Positions 42,739 to 52,012 of a DNA stretch of 64,000 nucleotides are shown piece after piece. Within the stretch, counting starts at the first letter, position 1; each line of letters starts with the position of its first letter. The notes below the pieces were generated by a model. The model ran no database searches and was not told the DNA's origin. It was given only the letters and a program-made list of their open reading frames with translations. The DNA comes from Pseudomonas sp. NFIX28 (lineage in GTDB: Bacteria; Pseudomonadota; Gammaproteobacteria; Pseudomonadales; Pseudomonadaceae): positions 182,869 to 246,868 of the forward strand of contig NZ_FNPW01000005.1 of assembly GCF_900107395.1 (NCBI RefSeq). Reading direction: 5' to 3'. Both the position numbers and the translations under genes were made by a program.

Positions 42739-43547
42739 GCCAGGCGACCCTGCACGACCTGCATCGCCCCTTCGGCAGCACCGGGCTGCTGGTGTCTCCG
42801 CTGGGCCTGGGCACCGTGAAACTCGGACGCGACCAAGGGGTGAAATACCCCAACGGCTTTCAGATTCCGGATGACGCCGAAGCCCGCATGCTGCTCAAGC
42901 TGACCCGCGACCTGGGCATCAACCTGATCGACACCGCGCCGGCCTATGGCCGCAGCGAGGAGCGCCTGGGCCCGCTGCTGCGCGGACAACGCCAGGACTG
43001 GGTGATTGTCAGCAAGGTCGGCGAAGAGTTCGAAAACGGCCTGTCGCGGCACGATTTCAGTGCTGCGCATACCCGGTTTTCGGTGGAACGCAGCCTGCAG
43101 CGCCTGGAAACCGACTTCATCGACCTGGTGCTGGTGCATTCCGACGGCAATGACCTGCACATCCTCGAGCAGTGCGAGGTCTACCAGACGCTGGCCGAGC
43201 TCAAGCAGGAAGGCAAGATCCGTGGTTTCGGGTTTTCCGGGAAAACCGTCGAGGGCGGCCTCAAGGCCCTGGAACAGGGCGACTGCGCGATGGTCACCTA
43301 CAATTTGAACGAACAGAACGAAAGAGCGGTCATCGATTACGCCGCAGCCCACGGCAAGGGCATCCTGGTGAAAAAAGCCCTGGCCAGTGGCCATGTGTGC
43401 CTGAGCCCCGGTGTCGACCCGGTTCGCGCCAGCTTCGAATTGCTGTTCGACCAGCCGGGCGTCGCCAGTGCTATTGTCGGGACCATCAATCCGTTGCACC
43501 TGGCCCATAATGTCGCCACTGTCGCGCAGGTACTGCGCAAGAACTGA
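42735..43547 (+). CDS. Aldo-keto reductase
   Basis: A 270-residue TIM-barrel oxidoreductase using NADPH. The catalytic tetrad is visible as Asp and Tyr in NLIDTAPAYGRSEERLG, Lys in IVSKVGE and His in LVLVHSDGND. The cofactor end reads GVASAIVGTINPLHLAHN. The start overlaps the stop of the FAD oxidoreductase gene by four bases, so the two proteins are made together and may act in turn on one substrate. Confidence 0.9.
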   Translation: MSQATLHDLHRPFGSTGLLVSPLGLGTVKLGRDQGVKYPNGFQIPDDAEARMLLKLTRDLGINLIDTAPAYGRSEERLGPLLRGQRQDWVIVSKVGEEFENGLSRHDFSAAHTRFSVERSLQRLETDFIDLVLVHSDGNDLHILEQCEVYQTLAELKQEGKIRGFGFSGKTVEGGLKALEQGDCAMVTYNLNEQNERAVIDYAAAHGKGILVKKALASGHVCLSPGVDPVRASFELLFDQPGVASAIVGTINPLHLAHNVATVAQVLRKN

Positions 43548-43588
43548 TGCCGCCCACGCGGCCGACCCCGACGCAAGAAGGAGCCGAC

Positions 43589-44560
43589 ATGCCGCGTACG
43601 CTCATTAGAAAGAACCCCAGCAACTTCAAGACCCTGCCCCTGTTCGTCGAAGCGACTCCCGAAGGCCTCAGCTACCAGAGCGTCGGCATGCCGCTGAACT
43701 TTGCGCAGACCCTGCAGCGTAGGCGCCCGGTCGCGGTGGCCGACGCCGAGCGCTTTGCCCTGGAACTGGCCAACCTGGGCGTCTCGGTACGCCTGACCCT
43801 GCATTGGCAGAACCGCGATTATTGGGTGCTGGTGCGCCAGCGCCGGCAAGACCGCGGCGACGTGGTGCTCAAGCTGATTTCCGGTTACGTCCCGGCTCAC
43901 GAGCTGAACCTGCCGCTGCATACCGCCATCCAGGAAATCGCCGAGGAATGCCTGCTGGAAACCCCGGAAGGCTGGCTCGGCGGGCGTTTCAACGACACCT
44001 GGCTGCCGGCGCCCTATTCGGCGGCCCTGCATTATCGCGAGGCCCTGCCCTTTCGCCTGACGCCGCTTTCTGGCGCGGCACGCCCGGTGCGCTGCGCCAA
44101 CCTGCAGCTGCTGGAACGGCCGCGGGCTTATGTGCACCTGCCTACCGCTTCGCTGCAGCTGATTTATGACCTGCGGCTGGACGTGCCCAAAGAAGCCAAA
44201 TCCCTGAGCCTGTTCCATGTCGACGAACGCCTGGAAGGCGATCAACTGGTGGCACGCCTGGATCGCAAGCGCCCGGACTTGTACCTGATGCCGCTCAAGG
44301 ACGGGCAGCCCTGCGCCGAGCTCTATACGTTGAAGAAGGATCAGTTGCACCCGGCGAGCACTCGCGGCCTGTATCTGGCCGAAAGCTTCGCCCAGCAGCA
44401 AGGCTGGTTGGTGCGCGAGGAGCGGATTCGCTGGAAGGACTGGCTGAAGCAGCAGGGCTTGAGCGCCCCGGAGAAAGACTCCAAGCTCCAGCGTTTTACC
44501 GGCAAGGCGCGGCAGATATTGCGCAAGATGGTACCGACCAAGACCAGCCGGCAACGTTGA
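43589..44560 (+). CDS. Nudix-like protein of unknown function (PA4993-like)
   Basis: A 323-residue soluble protein. A segment at residues 99-122 recalls a Nudix box: Gly99, five residues, Glu105, then QEIAEEC (115-121). The spacer is nine rather than seven residues, Arg is replaced by Gln and the final Gly by Leu. The rest (PVRCANLQLLERPRAYVHLP, SLQLIYDLRLDVP) has a beta-rich pattern, and the C terminus is basic. It follows the aldo-keto reductase gene after 41 bases. It could be a Nudix relative that binds but does not hydrolyse nucleotides. Confidence 0.75.
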   Translation: MPRTLIRKNPSNFKTLPLFVEATPEGLSYQSVGMPLNFAQTLQRRRPVAVADAERFALELANLGVSVRLTLHWQNRDYWVLVRQRRQDRGDVVLKLISGYVPAHELNLPLHTAIQEIAEECLLETPEGWLGGRFNDTWLPAPYSAALHYREALPFRLTPLSGAARPVRCANLQLLERPRAYVHLPTASLQLIYDLRLDVPKEAKSLSLFHVDERLEGDQLVARLDRKRPDLYLMPLKDGQPCAELYTLKKDQLHPASTRGLYLAESFAQQQGWLVREERIRWKDWLKQQGLSAPEKDSKLQRFTGKARQILRKMVPTKTSRQR

Positions 44561-44568
44561 GCGCCGCC

Positions 44569-44600
44569 CCGCCCACTCCAGCTTTCGCGAGAGTGGGCGG
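44569..44600. terminator. Hairpin between convergent Nudix-like gene and hldE
   Basis: CCGCCCACTC pairs perfectly with GAGTGGGCGG over a 12-base loop. No T run follows, so it is a terminator only by position. Confidence 0.55.
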
Positions 44601-44614
44601 ATTGGCGGCAAGCC

Positions 44615-46039
44615 TCATTCGGTCTTGCGGATCTTCTCGACTATGGCCGTGGTGGAACTGTTCTCCACCAGCCCCAGCACCTTCACGGTGCCTCCATAAG
44701 CCTTGACGATGTCGGCGCCGACCACCTGATCGACCGAGTAATCGCCACCCTTGACCAGCACGTCCGGCTTGACCTGGGCCAGCAGGTTTTCCGGCGTGCC
44801 TTCAGGGAAGCTGATGACCCAGTCCACCGCGCCCAGGCCCGCCAGGACCGCCATGCGCCGGTCGACGCTGTTGATCGGACGGCCCGGCCCTTTCAGGCGG
44901 CTGACCGACGCATCGTCGTTGATCGCCACGATCAGGCGATCGCCTTGCGCCCGCGCCTGCTCGAGGTAGGTCACATGGCCGGCGTGGAGGATGTCGAAGC
45001 AGCCGTTGGTGAAGACGATCTTCTCTTTGTGCGCACGCGCATCGTCGATCGCCAACAGCAATTGGTCGAGGCTCAGCACGCCGCGCTCGGAACCTTCCTC
45101 ACGCTGGATCGCGCGACGCAGTTCCGGGGCGCTGATCGCCGCGGTACCCAGCTTGCCGACCACGATGCCGGCAGCCAGGTTGGCCAGGGCCACCGCGTGC
45201 GGCAGCTCTTCACCCGCCGCGATTGCCGCCGCCAGGGTGGAAATCACGGTATCGCCGGCACCGGTGACATCGAACACTTCACGGGCCCGGGCCGGCAGAT
45301 GCAGCGCCGGGTGATCGGGACGCAGCAGGGTCATGCCGTGCTCGCCACGGGTCACCAGCAGGGCGCCCAGCTCAAGGTCGTGCATCAGCTTCGCGCCTTT
45401 GCTGACCAGGTCGTGCTCGTCGACACAACCGCCGACGATGGTTTCGAATTCGCTGAGGTTCGGGGTAATCAGGCTGGCGCCACGATAAATCGAGAAATCC
45501 TTGCCTTTCGGGTCCGCCAGCACCGGGATGCCACGGGCACGCGCGGCCTGGATCAGCGCCTGATGGTTCTTCAGGGCACCTTTGCCGTAGTCGGACAACA
45601 CCAGCACCTTGATGCCGTCCAGCAACTGGTCGACTTCGGCGCCCAAGGCCAGGGCATCCGTGGCGAAGGGTTGTTCGAAATCGATACGCAGCAATTGCTG
45701 GTGCCGGCTCATGACCCGCAGCTTGACGATGGTCGGCTGGTGGGCAATGCGCTGGAACAGGGCGCGCACGCCCGCGCCTTCCAGGCTGTTGGAGAGGCTA
45801 TTGGCAGCCTCATCGTCGCCGGTGACGCCGACCAGCGAGGCCGGCGCGCCGAGCGCGGCAATGTTCAAGGCAACGTTCGCGGCACCGCCCGGGCGATCCT
45901 CGATTTGCTCGACCTTGACCACCGGTACCGGCGCCTCAGGGGAAATCCGTGAGGTACCACCATGCCAGTAACGGTCGAGCATGACATCGCCGACCACCAA
46001 GACAGGGGCTTGATCGAATCGCGGCATGGACAACTTCAT
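44615..46039 (-). CDS. hldE: Bifunctional heptose 7-phosphate kinase / heptose 1-phosphate adenylyltransferase HldE
   Basis: HldE performs two steps in making ADP-glycero-manno-heptose for the LPS inner core. The N-terminal ribokinase domain (1-320) has [28 protein letters not shown] and [11 protein letters not shown]. The C-terminal nucleotidyltransferase domain (from about 340) has [17 protein letters not shown]. At 474 residues it is the full fused form. It lies at the start of the LPS core region, 309 bases from the end of msbA. Confidence 0.97.
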   Translation of the reverse strand: MKLSMPRFDQAPVLVVGDVMLDRYWHGGTSRISPEAPVPVVKVEQIEDRPGGAANVALNIAALGAPASLVGVTGDDEAANSLSNSLEGAGVRALFQRIAHQPTIVKLRVMSRHQQLLRIDFEQPFATDALALGAEVDQLLDGIKVLVLSDYGKGALKNHQALIQAARARGIPVLADPKGKDFSIYRGASLITPNLSEFETIVGGCVDEHDLVSKGAKLMHDLELGALLVTRGEHGMTLLRPDHPALHLPARAREVFDVTGAGDTVISTLAAAIAAGEELPHAVALANLAAGIVVGKLGTAAISAPELRRAIQREEGSERGVLSLDQLLLAIDDARAHKEKIVFTNGCFDILHAGHVTYLEQARAQGDRLIVAINDDASVSRLKGPGRPINSVDRRMAVLAGLGAVDWVISFPEGTPENLLAQVKPDVLVKGGDYSVDQVVGADIVKAYGGTVKVLGLVENSSTTAIVEKIRKTE

Positions 46040-46348
46040 GGAGCAACCCACATACAAAATGAACAGGGGCGCGATATTAACACAGGGTGAACGCTGCCTA
46101 GTTCTACCGCTGCACGAGTATTCGCGATCGATGCAAACTGTTCATTTATTGAGCAAAAGCTCCGTCAACCGGCTTGTCGCAAGGGCCAGCCCGGGTGGTC
46201 GGCACCGGTCTCGCAACCCTGATCCAACGCTGTTTCAAAGAATTATTCAGTCTTGGACAAGGCTGTAACAGGCGGGATAAAAAATCAGCCGGCGCATTGC
46301 ACGCCGGGAAACCGTTCCAGGGTGGGCATTGCCCACCCTGGAGTCGGG
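46040..46348. other. Gene-free 309 bases between hldE and msbA
   Basis: The stretch is more AT-rich than its surroundings. It should hold the hldE promoter (minus strand); TTGACG near 46165 is a possible -35 box, but no clear -10 box at proper spacing stands out. Its far end carries the hairpin at 46317. I see no small gene with a ribosome site. Confidence 0.5.
46317..46341 (-). terminator. Perfect 11-bp hairpin after msbA
   Basis: CCAGGGTGGGC-ATT-GCCCACCCTGG begins eight bases beyond the msbA stop. On the minus strand only a short T run follows, so it may end transcription weakly or protect the 3' end. Confidence 0.6.
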
Positions 46349-48157
46349 TCAGGCAATACCTTCGGACGCAGGCTCGTCCAGGCCCATGGCATGCAGGCGC
46401 GAGTAGTAGCCATTCTGCGCCAACAGATCGACATGGGTGCCGCGCTCGACAATTCGTCCCTGATCCATGACCAAAATCAGGTCGGCTTTCTCGATGGTCG
46501 ACAGGCGATGCGCGATCACCAGGGTGGTGCGCCCTTTCATGACCTTGTCCAGGGCCGCCTGGATATGCCGCTCCGACTCGGTATCCAGGGCCGACGTGGC
46601 CTCGTCGAGAATCAGCAGCGGCGCATTCTTCAACAGCGCCCGGGCAATCGCCAGACGCTGGCGCTGGCCGCCGGAGAGCAGTACACCGTTCTCGCCAACC
46701 TGGGTGTCCAGGCCTTCGGGCAACTGGGAAATGAAATCCATGGCATAGGCATCCGCCGCCGCCTTCTCGATATCTTCCCGCGGTGCCCCTGCCAGGTCGC
46801 CATAGGCGATGTTGGCGGCCACGCTGTCGTTGAACAGGGTCACGTGCTGCGTCACCTGGGCCACATGCCGACGCAGATTGCGCAGGCGGTAATCCTCGAT
46901 CTCTACGTCATCGAGAAGAATCTGCCCCGTTTCGTGGTGATAGAAGCGCGGAATCAGGCTGGCCAGGGTCGACTTGCCGCTGCCGGAACGGCCGACCAGG
47001 GCGATCATCTGCCCCGGAGCCGCGGAGAAACTGATGTCCTTCAGCACTTCACGGTCGGTGCCTGGATAGGTAAAGCTCAGGTTGCGCACATCCAGGCGCC
47101 CCTCGATACGCTCACGCTCGACCTGGCCCAGGTCGACTTCAGGCTCGACGTCCAGCTGTTCGAAGATGCTTTCCGCGCCCGCCACGCCTTTCTGGATGGT
47201 CGAGCTGACTTCCGAAAGCTGGCGAATCGGCTTGGGCAACAGGCCCGCCGCGGTGATATAGGCCACCAGGTCGCCCGCCGTGGCATCGCCACGCAGGAAC
47301 AGCACCAGGAACATCAACACTGCCATGGCCGAGTAGATCACCAGTTGCAGCATCGGCGTATAGACCGCACCGGTCTTGGTCATGCGCAGTTGCTTGTCGG
47401 TGTTGCTCTGGCTGGCGTCGACGAAACGTTGCTGCTCATAGCTTTCGCCACCGAAGCTGCGAACCACGCGATAGCCTTGAATGGTCTCGGAGGCCACGTG
47501 GGTCACATCGCCCATCGCCACCTGGATCTTCTTGCTCTGCTTGCGGAATTTCTTGCTGGTGCTGCCAACCATGACCGCAATCAACGGCAGGATCGCCAGC
47601 ATCACCAGGGTCAGCTTCCAGTTCATCCACAACAGGTAAACGAACAGGAACACCACCGTCAGGCCTTCACGAATCACCACTTTGATGGCATCGGTAGCAG
47701 CGCCGGTGACCATGGTGACGTTGAAAGTGATGCGGGAAATCAGGTGCCCGGAGTTGTGGGTATCGAAATAACGGTTGGGCAGGACCAGCAGCTTGTTGAA
47801 CAGCTCGACCCGCAGGTCATGCACCAGCCCCAGGGAAACCTTCGCCAGGTAGTAGTTGCCGAGGAAAGAGCCAAGCCCCTGCCAGGCCGCGATCAGGATG
47901 ATCAGCAGCGGCACGGCCATCAATAGCTGCAAGTCGCGCAGATAAGGGACATTGGGAAAGAGCACCGCTTCGGGATTGCTCAAGCCATCGACGAAATATT
48001 TGAGAATGCCTGCCAGCATCGGCTGGGTGGATGCAAATATCACGAAGCCCACGATACTCAGCAGGAAAATGCCAATGTAGGGTTTTACATACCCCAACAG
48101 CCGGAAATAGATTTTCAGGCTGGAATCCTGTTCCGCTTTGAGCGGTGCATCACTCAT
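46349..48157 (-). CDS. msbA: Lipid A export ABC transporter MsbA
   Basis: MsbA flips core-lipid A across the inner membrane. The 602-residue half-transporter has six membrane helices (about 1-330) and an ATPase domain with Walker A GRSGSGKST, signature LSGGQRQR, Walker B LLILDEATSALD and the H-loop AHRLS. ATG 48157 (MSDAPLKAEQD) is chosen; a GTG four codons upstream is possible but has no better ribosome site. It lies 15 bases after waaL and should be co-transcribed with it. Confidence 0.96.
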   Translation of the reverse strand: MSDAPLKAEQDSSLKIYFRLLGYVKPYIGIFLLSIVGFVIFASTQPMLAGILKYFVDGLSNPEAVLFPNVPYLRDLQLLMAVPLLIILIAAWQGLGSFLGNYYLAKVSLGLVHDLRVELFNKLLVLPNRYFDTHNSGHLISRITFNVTMVTGAATDAIKVVIREGLTVVFLFVYLLWMNWKLTLVMLAILPLIAVMVGSTSKKFRKQSKKIQVAMGDVTHVASETIQGYRVVRSFGGESYEQQRFVDASQSNTDKQLRMTKTGAVYTPMLQLVIYSAMAVLMFLVLFLRGDATAGDLVAYITAAGLLPKPIRQLSEVSSTIQKGVAGAESIFEQLDVEPEVDLGQVERERIEGRLDVRNLSFTYPGTDREVLKDISFSAAPGQMIALVGRSGSGKSTLASLIPRFYHHETGQILLDDVEIEDYRLRNLRRHVAQVTQHVTLFNDSVAANIAYGDLAGAPREDIEKAAADAYAMDFISQLPEGLDTQVGENGVLLSGGQRQRLAIARALLKNAPLLILDEATSALDTESERHIQAALDKVMKGRTTLVIAHRLSTIEKADLILVMDQGRIVERGTHVDLLAQNGYYSRLHAMGLDEPASEGIA

Positions 48158-48172
48158 CGTCGAGCTCACTGT

Positions 48173-49345
48173 TTAGGAGGAACGCGGGATTTTATCACAG
48201 CCTGTGTGACCACCCCGCGCCCAGACCAAAACAGTGGCCAAACCGATCGGCAGCCAGCTGATGAACCATTCGGCGCGGGGAGTTCCGGTCAGGCTGGCGG
48301 CATCGAACTGCATGGCCAGGAAAGAAAACAGCCAGATGCCGATAACGCCCCGGCCATAAAGTGTTTCGCGGGCGCGCCAGGCTTCGCGCAACGCCACAAA
48401 CCAGACCGCCCCCCACAGCAGCAGCCCGGGAATACCCAGCTCGAGAGCGATATGGGTGAACAGATTGTGGGCGTGATCGAACTGCTGCCCTTCAGCGAAT
48501 ACCTTATAACCCGCACCCAGGCCAAGACCTGTCCATGGATGCTCAGCAATCATCTGCAGGCTGGCCATGAGGATTTGTGGACGATAAGACACCCCACGGG
48601 CCAGAACCAAGGGTTCGAGAAACCAGAACGCCAACATCGCCAGCAGCAGCGCCGCAGCCGCAAACATCCGGCTGAGCCGGTCACGGCACCAGATAGGCAT
48701 TGCCAGCACCGTCAGGAACAGCGCCAGGGCAGCGCCACGGCTCTGGCACAGCACGACAAACCCGCCGAGCAACGCCAGCGCCACCAGCCACACTGCTTGA
48801 AGGCCGCGAGTGCGCGGCACCCAGTGCAGCATCCAGATGGCGCTCAGTCCGATGACATAACCACCGAGGATCGGATGAGCCAGTTCACCCAACCCCTCGA
48901 GACGTGCCCACCAGACATTGCCGTTGATCCAGTAGAACTGGATGATGGCCAGCAATGCAGTCACCGCCAGCCCCACCCCGCCCCACTGCATGACGCGGAT
49001 CACCCGTTCAGGCCGGGCATTGGCGAAAATCGGGAAAAACAACAGGAATACCGCGATATACAGCAGGCGCTTGGCCTCGCGAGACGGGTCTGCCGCCTGC
49101 GTCCACAGCAAGCTGATCAGCCCCCATACCGCCAACCCCAGCAATGCCAGGCCAAGCCAGCGCTGGGCATGCCACCACTCGATCAGGCGCTCGCGCGCAG
49201 ACCAAGCCAGAATCATCGCCGGCAGCCATAGGAAAGCCACTAGCCCCTGTTGATAAATCTTGTTGGTGGGCGCCAGTGCAATGGCCAGCAAAAACCATAG
49301 CAACCCGATTGTCATCCATACTTGCGCCCAGCGTGTGGCCTGCAT
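48173..49345 (-). CDS. waaL: O-antigen ligase family protein (WaaL-like)
   Basis: A 390-residue protein with about 11 membrane helices and a Wzy_C/O-antigen ligase domain. The periplasmic loop includes YRPQILMASLQMIAEHPWTGLGLGAGYK and ends with FDHAHNLFTHIALELGIPG, the conserved His segment of ligases. WaaL joins undecaprenyl-linked O antigen to core-lipid A. Wzy polymerases share the fold, but its place next to msbA (as PA4999) supports the ligase. C-terminal charged tail ends GGHTGCDKIPRSS. Confidence 0.87.
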   Translation of the reverse strand: MQATRWAQVWMTIGLLWFLLAIALAPTNKIYQQGLVAFLWLPAMILAWSARERLIEWWHAQRWLGLALLGLAVWGLISLLWTQAADPSREAKRLLYIAVFLLFFPIFANARPERVIRVMQWGGVGLAVTALLAIIQFYWINGNVWWARLEGLGELAHPILGGYVIGLSAIWMLHWVPRTRGLQAVWLVALALLGGFVVLCQSRGAALALFLTVLAMPIWCRDRLSRMFAAAALLLAMLAFWFLEPLVLARGVSYRPQILMASLQMIAEHPWTGLGLGAGYKVFAEGQQFDHAHNLFTHIALELGIPGLLLWGAVWFVALREAWRARETLYGRGVIGIWLFSFLAMQFDAASLTGTPRAEWFISWLPIGLATVLVWARGGHTGCDKIPRSS

Positions 49346-49452
49346 CTATTCGCTCCTGAATGGTCCACCCGCCAACCCGGCATGGTGAAAACAACAACTT
49401 TTCGGCATCATTGCCCGCCACTGTGCCCGCCACTTCGACAAGGCTTCCTACG

Positions 49453-50058
49453 ATGCAATGCTCCCGGCTTCCCCAAGCCACTTTGAATCAGATGATTGAA
49501 GGCGCCAGAATTCTGGAGGCCGACAGCTACGGCCCGAAAGTCTACCTGTTGCAGGATGGGAATATTCTGAAACTGTTTCGCCGCAAGCGTCTTTTTTCAT
49601 CCGCCCTGTTTCGGCCCTACTCGAGGCGCTTCATCGACAACGCAGCACGCCTGGAACGACTCGGCGTTCCCACGCTGCAGGTCCTGGAGTTCTATCGTCT
49701 GGAACAACCCGGCATGACCGCAGTGCTATACCGACCGCTGCCCGGTGAAACCCTGCGCCAGGTCTCCAGCAAGGAAGGCTTCGACTGGCAGCAGACCTTG
49801 CCAGCCCTGATCGAACTGATTCGCAGCCTGCACGGCTCGGGAATCTACTTTCGCTCACTGCACCTGGGCAATATCGTCATCACTCCGGACAATCGCTTCG
49901 GCCTGATCGATGTGGCGGACATGCGTTTCTTCCGCGGGCCACTTCCCCCTCATCTGATCAAACGCAACCTGCAACACTTCGCCCGTTATATTGCCCGGGA
50001 GAAGCTGAACGGCAGCTTTCCCATGCAAGCATTGGAACAGGCGCTAATTTCGGCATGA
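49453..50058 (+). CDS. LPS kinase-like protein with altered catalytic site
   Basis: A 201-residue small kinase-fold protein, the counterpart of PA4998, encoded against the direction of the surrounding LPS genes. The ATP-binding Lys is Lys40 (GNILKLFRR). The catalytic loop reads FRSLHLGNI (133-141) where HGDLHxGNI is usual, so Ser135 replaces the catalytic Asp; the metal-binding Asp of LIDVADM (Asp153) is kept. It may be a pseudokinase. ATG 49453 is chosen over an upstream in-frame codon with a low-complexity extension. Its 3' end overlaps the convergent glycosyltransferase by 15 bases. Confidence 0.72.
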   Translation: MQCSRLPQATLNQMIEGARILEADSYGPKVYLLQDGNILKLFRRKRLFSSALFRPYSRRFIDNAARLERLGVPTLQVLEFYRLEQPGMTAVLYRPLPGETLRQVSSKEGFDWQQTLPALIELIRSLHGSGIYFRSLHLGNIVITPDNRFGLIDVADMRFFRGPLPPHLIKRNLQHFARYIAREKLNGSFPMQALEQALISA

Positions 50059-51147
50059 CAACAGGGTGGCGGCGGTCTGGCTGAAGCGCTGCCAGGCCTG
50101 GTCGGGCGCCAAGGCGGCGTACTGATCGGCGGCGACCTCCTGTGCCGGCAGGTTGAAGGCCTGGAAAATGGCCTCCCGCCAGGCATCGACATCATTCACC
50201 GGCGCATAGCGTCCGGTATCAGCCAACTGTTCGCGAAATACCGGCAGGTCGCTGGTCAATACCGGCACGCCGGACATCACGGCCTCTTGCAGCGTCAAGC
50301 CGAGGCCCTCCTCCAGCGATGGAATGGCTACCCAGTCGAACGCCTTGAACAGGGTCGCGGCATGCTTCAGATGCCCGGGCAGCATGACCTTGTCACCCAG
50401 GCCCAGCTGCTTGATACGGGCCTCGAGTTCAGGCCGGGCCTGCCCCTCGCCGACGATCACCAGACGCAGGTTGGGTCGGCTGTCGAGCATTTTGGCGAAA
50501 GCTTCCAGCAAACAGGCAAACCCCTTGTCCGCTACCAGCCGTCCGATTGCGCCCAGTACCGGGGCGTCATCAACGGGTAGGCCCAGACTTGCGCGCGCCT
50601 GGTCGCGTGGCAGAAGCCTGGCGCTGAAAGCCTGGGGATCAAACGCCGTGCGCAGGGTGATCACCGGCTTTTGCAGGTCGCGCTCCAAGGACGCCGCCAG
50701 GGTCTGCGAAACCGCGGCCAGGGTCAGTTGCGAAGCCGGGAACTGCTGGAACAAGGCCTGATCCGACTGATGCAGCCGCGTAGCGCCATGGATGACCACC
50801 ACCACACGCAGCTGCGACAACGATTTGAGAACCGGCAGCATCACTCGCGCCACGCCGATCCCGTCGATCAGCAGCACACGTGCGCCACTCGCCTGCAGCG
50901 CCCGATGAAAACGCATCCGCATCCAGGGCTGCACCAGCCGCCAGAAATGCTTGGCTTTCAAGCGGGACGAAGACAGGTTCCATTCCCGACATTCACCGAC
51001 ATTCGCCACGCAGCCGGTGGCTGCCCCCTGCAGCAGCCAGGTCTTGACCACCGTATCGGTCTCGGCCTGGGACAGGATCTGTTGATGAACCTTGTGCACA
51101 GAAGCGAATGCGGGGCCTGCCGCCCACATGATGTTGAGAATGTTCAT
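50044..51147 (-). CDS. GT4-type glycosyltransferase, outer-core LPS candidate
   Basis: A 367-residue GT-B glycosyltransferase. The N-terminal half contains VVVVIHGATRLHQSD, and the donor half contains GAIGRLVADKGFACLLEAF, LVIVGEGQARPELE and SLEEGLGLTLQEAVMSGVPVL (EX7E type). It most likely adds a sugar to the outer core; its place differs from the wapR gene of PAO1. It is cytoplasmic or peripheral, with no membrane helix. ATG 51147 (MNILNIMWAAG) is used. The next two genes upstream are also glycosyltransferases. Confidence 0.85.
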   Translation of the reverse strand: MNILNIMWAAGPAFASVHKVHQQILSQAETDTVVKTWLLQGAATGCVANVGECREWNLSSSRLKAKHFWRLVQPWMRMRFHRALQASGARVLLIDGIGVARVMLPVLKSLSQLRVVVVIHGATRLHQSDQALFQQFPASQLTLAAVSQTLAASLERDLQKPVITLRTAFDPQAFSARLLPRDQARASLGLPVDDAPVLGAIGRLVADKGFACLLEAFAKMLDSRPNLRLVIVGEGQARPELEARIKQLGLGDKVMLPGHLKHAATLFKAFDWVAIPSLEEGLGLTLQEAVMSGVPVLTSDLPVFREQLADTGRYAPVNDVDAWREAIFQAFNLPAQEVAADQYAALAPDQAWQRFSQTAATLLSCRN

Positions 51148-51195
51148 AGGGCACACCGCCCTTTCACGGTTTTGGCAACCCTGATACCGACGCAA

Positions 51196-51957
51196 CTAAT
51201 TGATAAACCAGCCAATACCGACTCCAAGCAAGAGAACCAGAACGAGCTTTACCTGCTCGCGACGACTGCGTCTGGCCTTGCGTTCACGCTCGGCCGCCGT
51301 CTCCACATGCAAACCGAAACCGGTGTGCAGCACCGCATCACCTTCCAGGCTGACAGCCGTCAGGTTCAGCTCAGCATAGCGCTTGGACAATGCTTTCTCT
51401 CCGCCGTGCCCGGCAAAAGGCGCGCACAGACGATATTCAGTAATACGACGCAAGCCAGGGTTGAGCGAGAAGCTCTGCCATTCAGGCTTGTCGGAAATCA
51501 GTGGGTAGCATGGCACCCCACCGATTACCTCACGCGGGCCCAGATGGATGTACGGGCTATGCACGCGCAAGTCGTGCGCATAGCTGCGTAACCAGACCTG
51601 CAGGATGTCCGGGCGCTGCTCGAGAATCGCCTTCGAGTCCTCGACAAAACCCGGACGGTAGAATTCCCAGTCGTCTTCACAATGAAAGATATAAGGAGTC
51701 TTGACCTGCTCGTAGGCGAGGTCGATCGACGCCAGCTGCCCGAGCTTCGGTCGGTTGACGAAGAAGGTACAGTGATCCTTCCAATGGGCGGGCACAGCGC
51801 TGCGCACTCGCTCGTCGCCAGCATCTTCGGTGATGAAGACTTCACGGATCGGGGCAGTGTTGAAGCGGTCGAAACTCTCCAGCGTCAGCTTGAGCAGATC
51901 CAGACGGCCGCAACTGGTGACCACCAGGGTGATGTCACTCTCTTGGCTAAACTGCAC
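51196..51957 (-). CDS. GT2-like glycosyltransferase with C-terminal membrane tail
   Basis: A 253-residue GT-A protein: ITLVVTSCGRLDLLKLTLESF at the start and the metal-binding FHCEDDWEFY near residue 95. After a basic stretch (ERERKARRSRREQ) it ends in a single hydrophobic helix (about 236-252) that would anchor it to the inner membrane. It may extend the LPS outer core. Spacing to the neighbours is about 50 bases on each side. The sugar is not predictable. Confidence 0.82.
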   Translation of the reverse strand: MQFSQESDITLVVTSCGRLDLLKLTLESFDRFNTAPIREVFITEDAGDERVRSAVPAHWKDHCTFFVNRPKLGQLASIDLAYEQVKTPYIFHCEDDWEFYRPGFVEDSKAILEQRPDILQVWLRSYAHDLRVHSPYIHLGPREVIGGVPCYPLISDKPEWQSFSLNPGLRRITEYRLCAPFAGHGGEKALSKRYAELNLTAVSLEGDAVLHTGFGLHVETAAERERKARRSRREQVKLVLVLLLGVGIGWFIN

Positions 51958-52012
51958 TTGATTCTCACCTACAGCAAAAATGCGATCACTATTGATGGGT
52001 TAGTGATAGCTG

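Noticed and set aside
46140..46165. Small hairpin GAGCAAAAGCTC as an sRNA terminator
   Set aside because: The stem is only four base pairs and no T run or upstream promoter supports an sRNA.
48173..48181. AGGAGG on the plus strand near 48175 as a ribosome site for an unseen gene
   Set aside because: No start codon with an open frame follows at usable distance; the plus strand here is opposite waaL.
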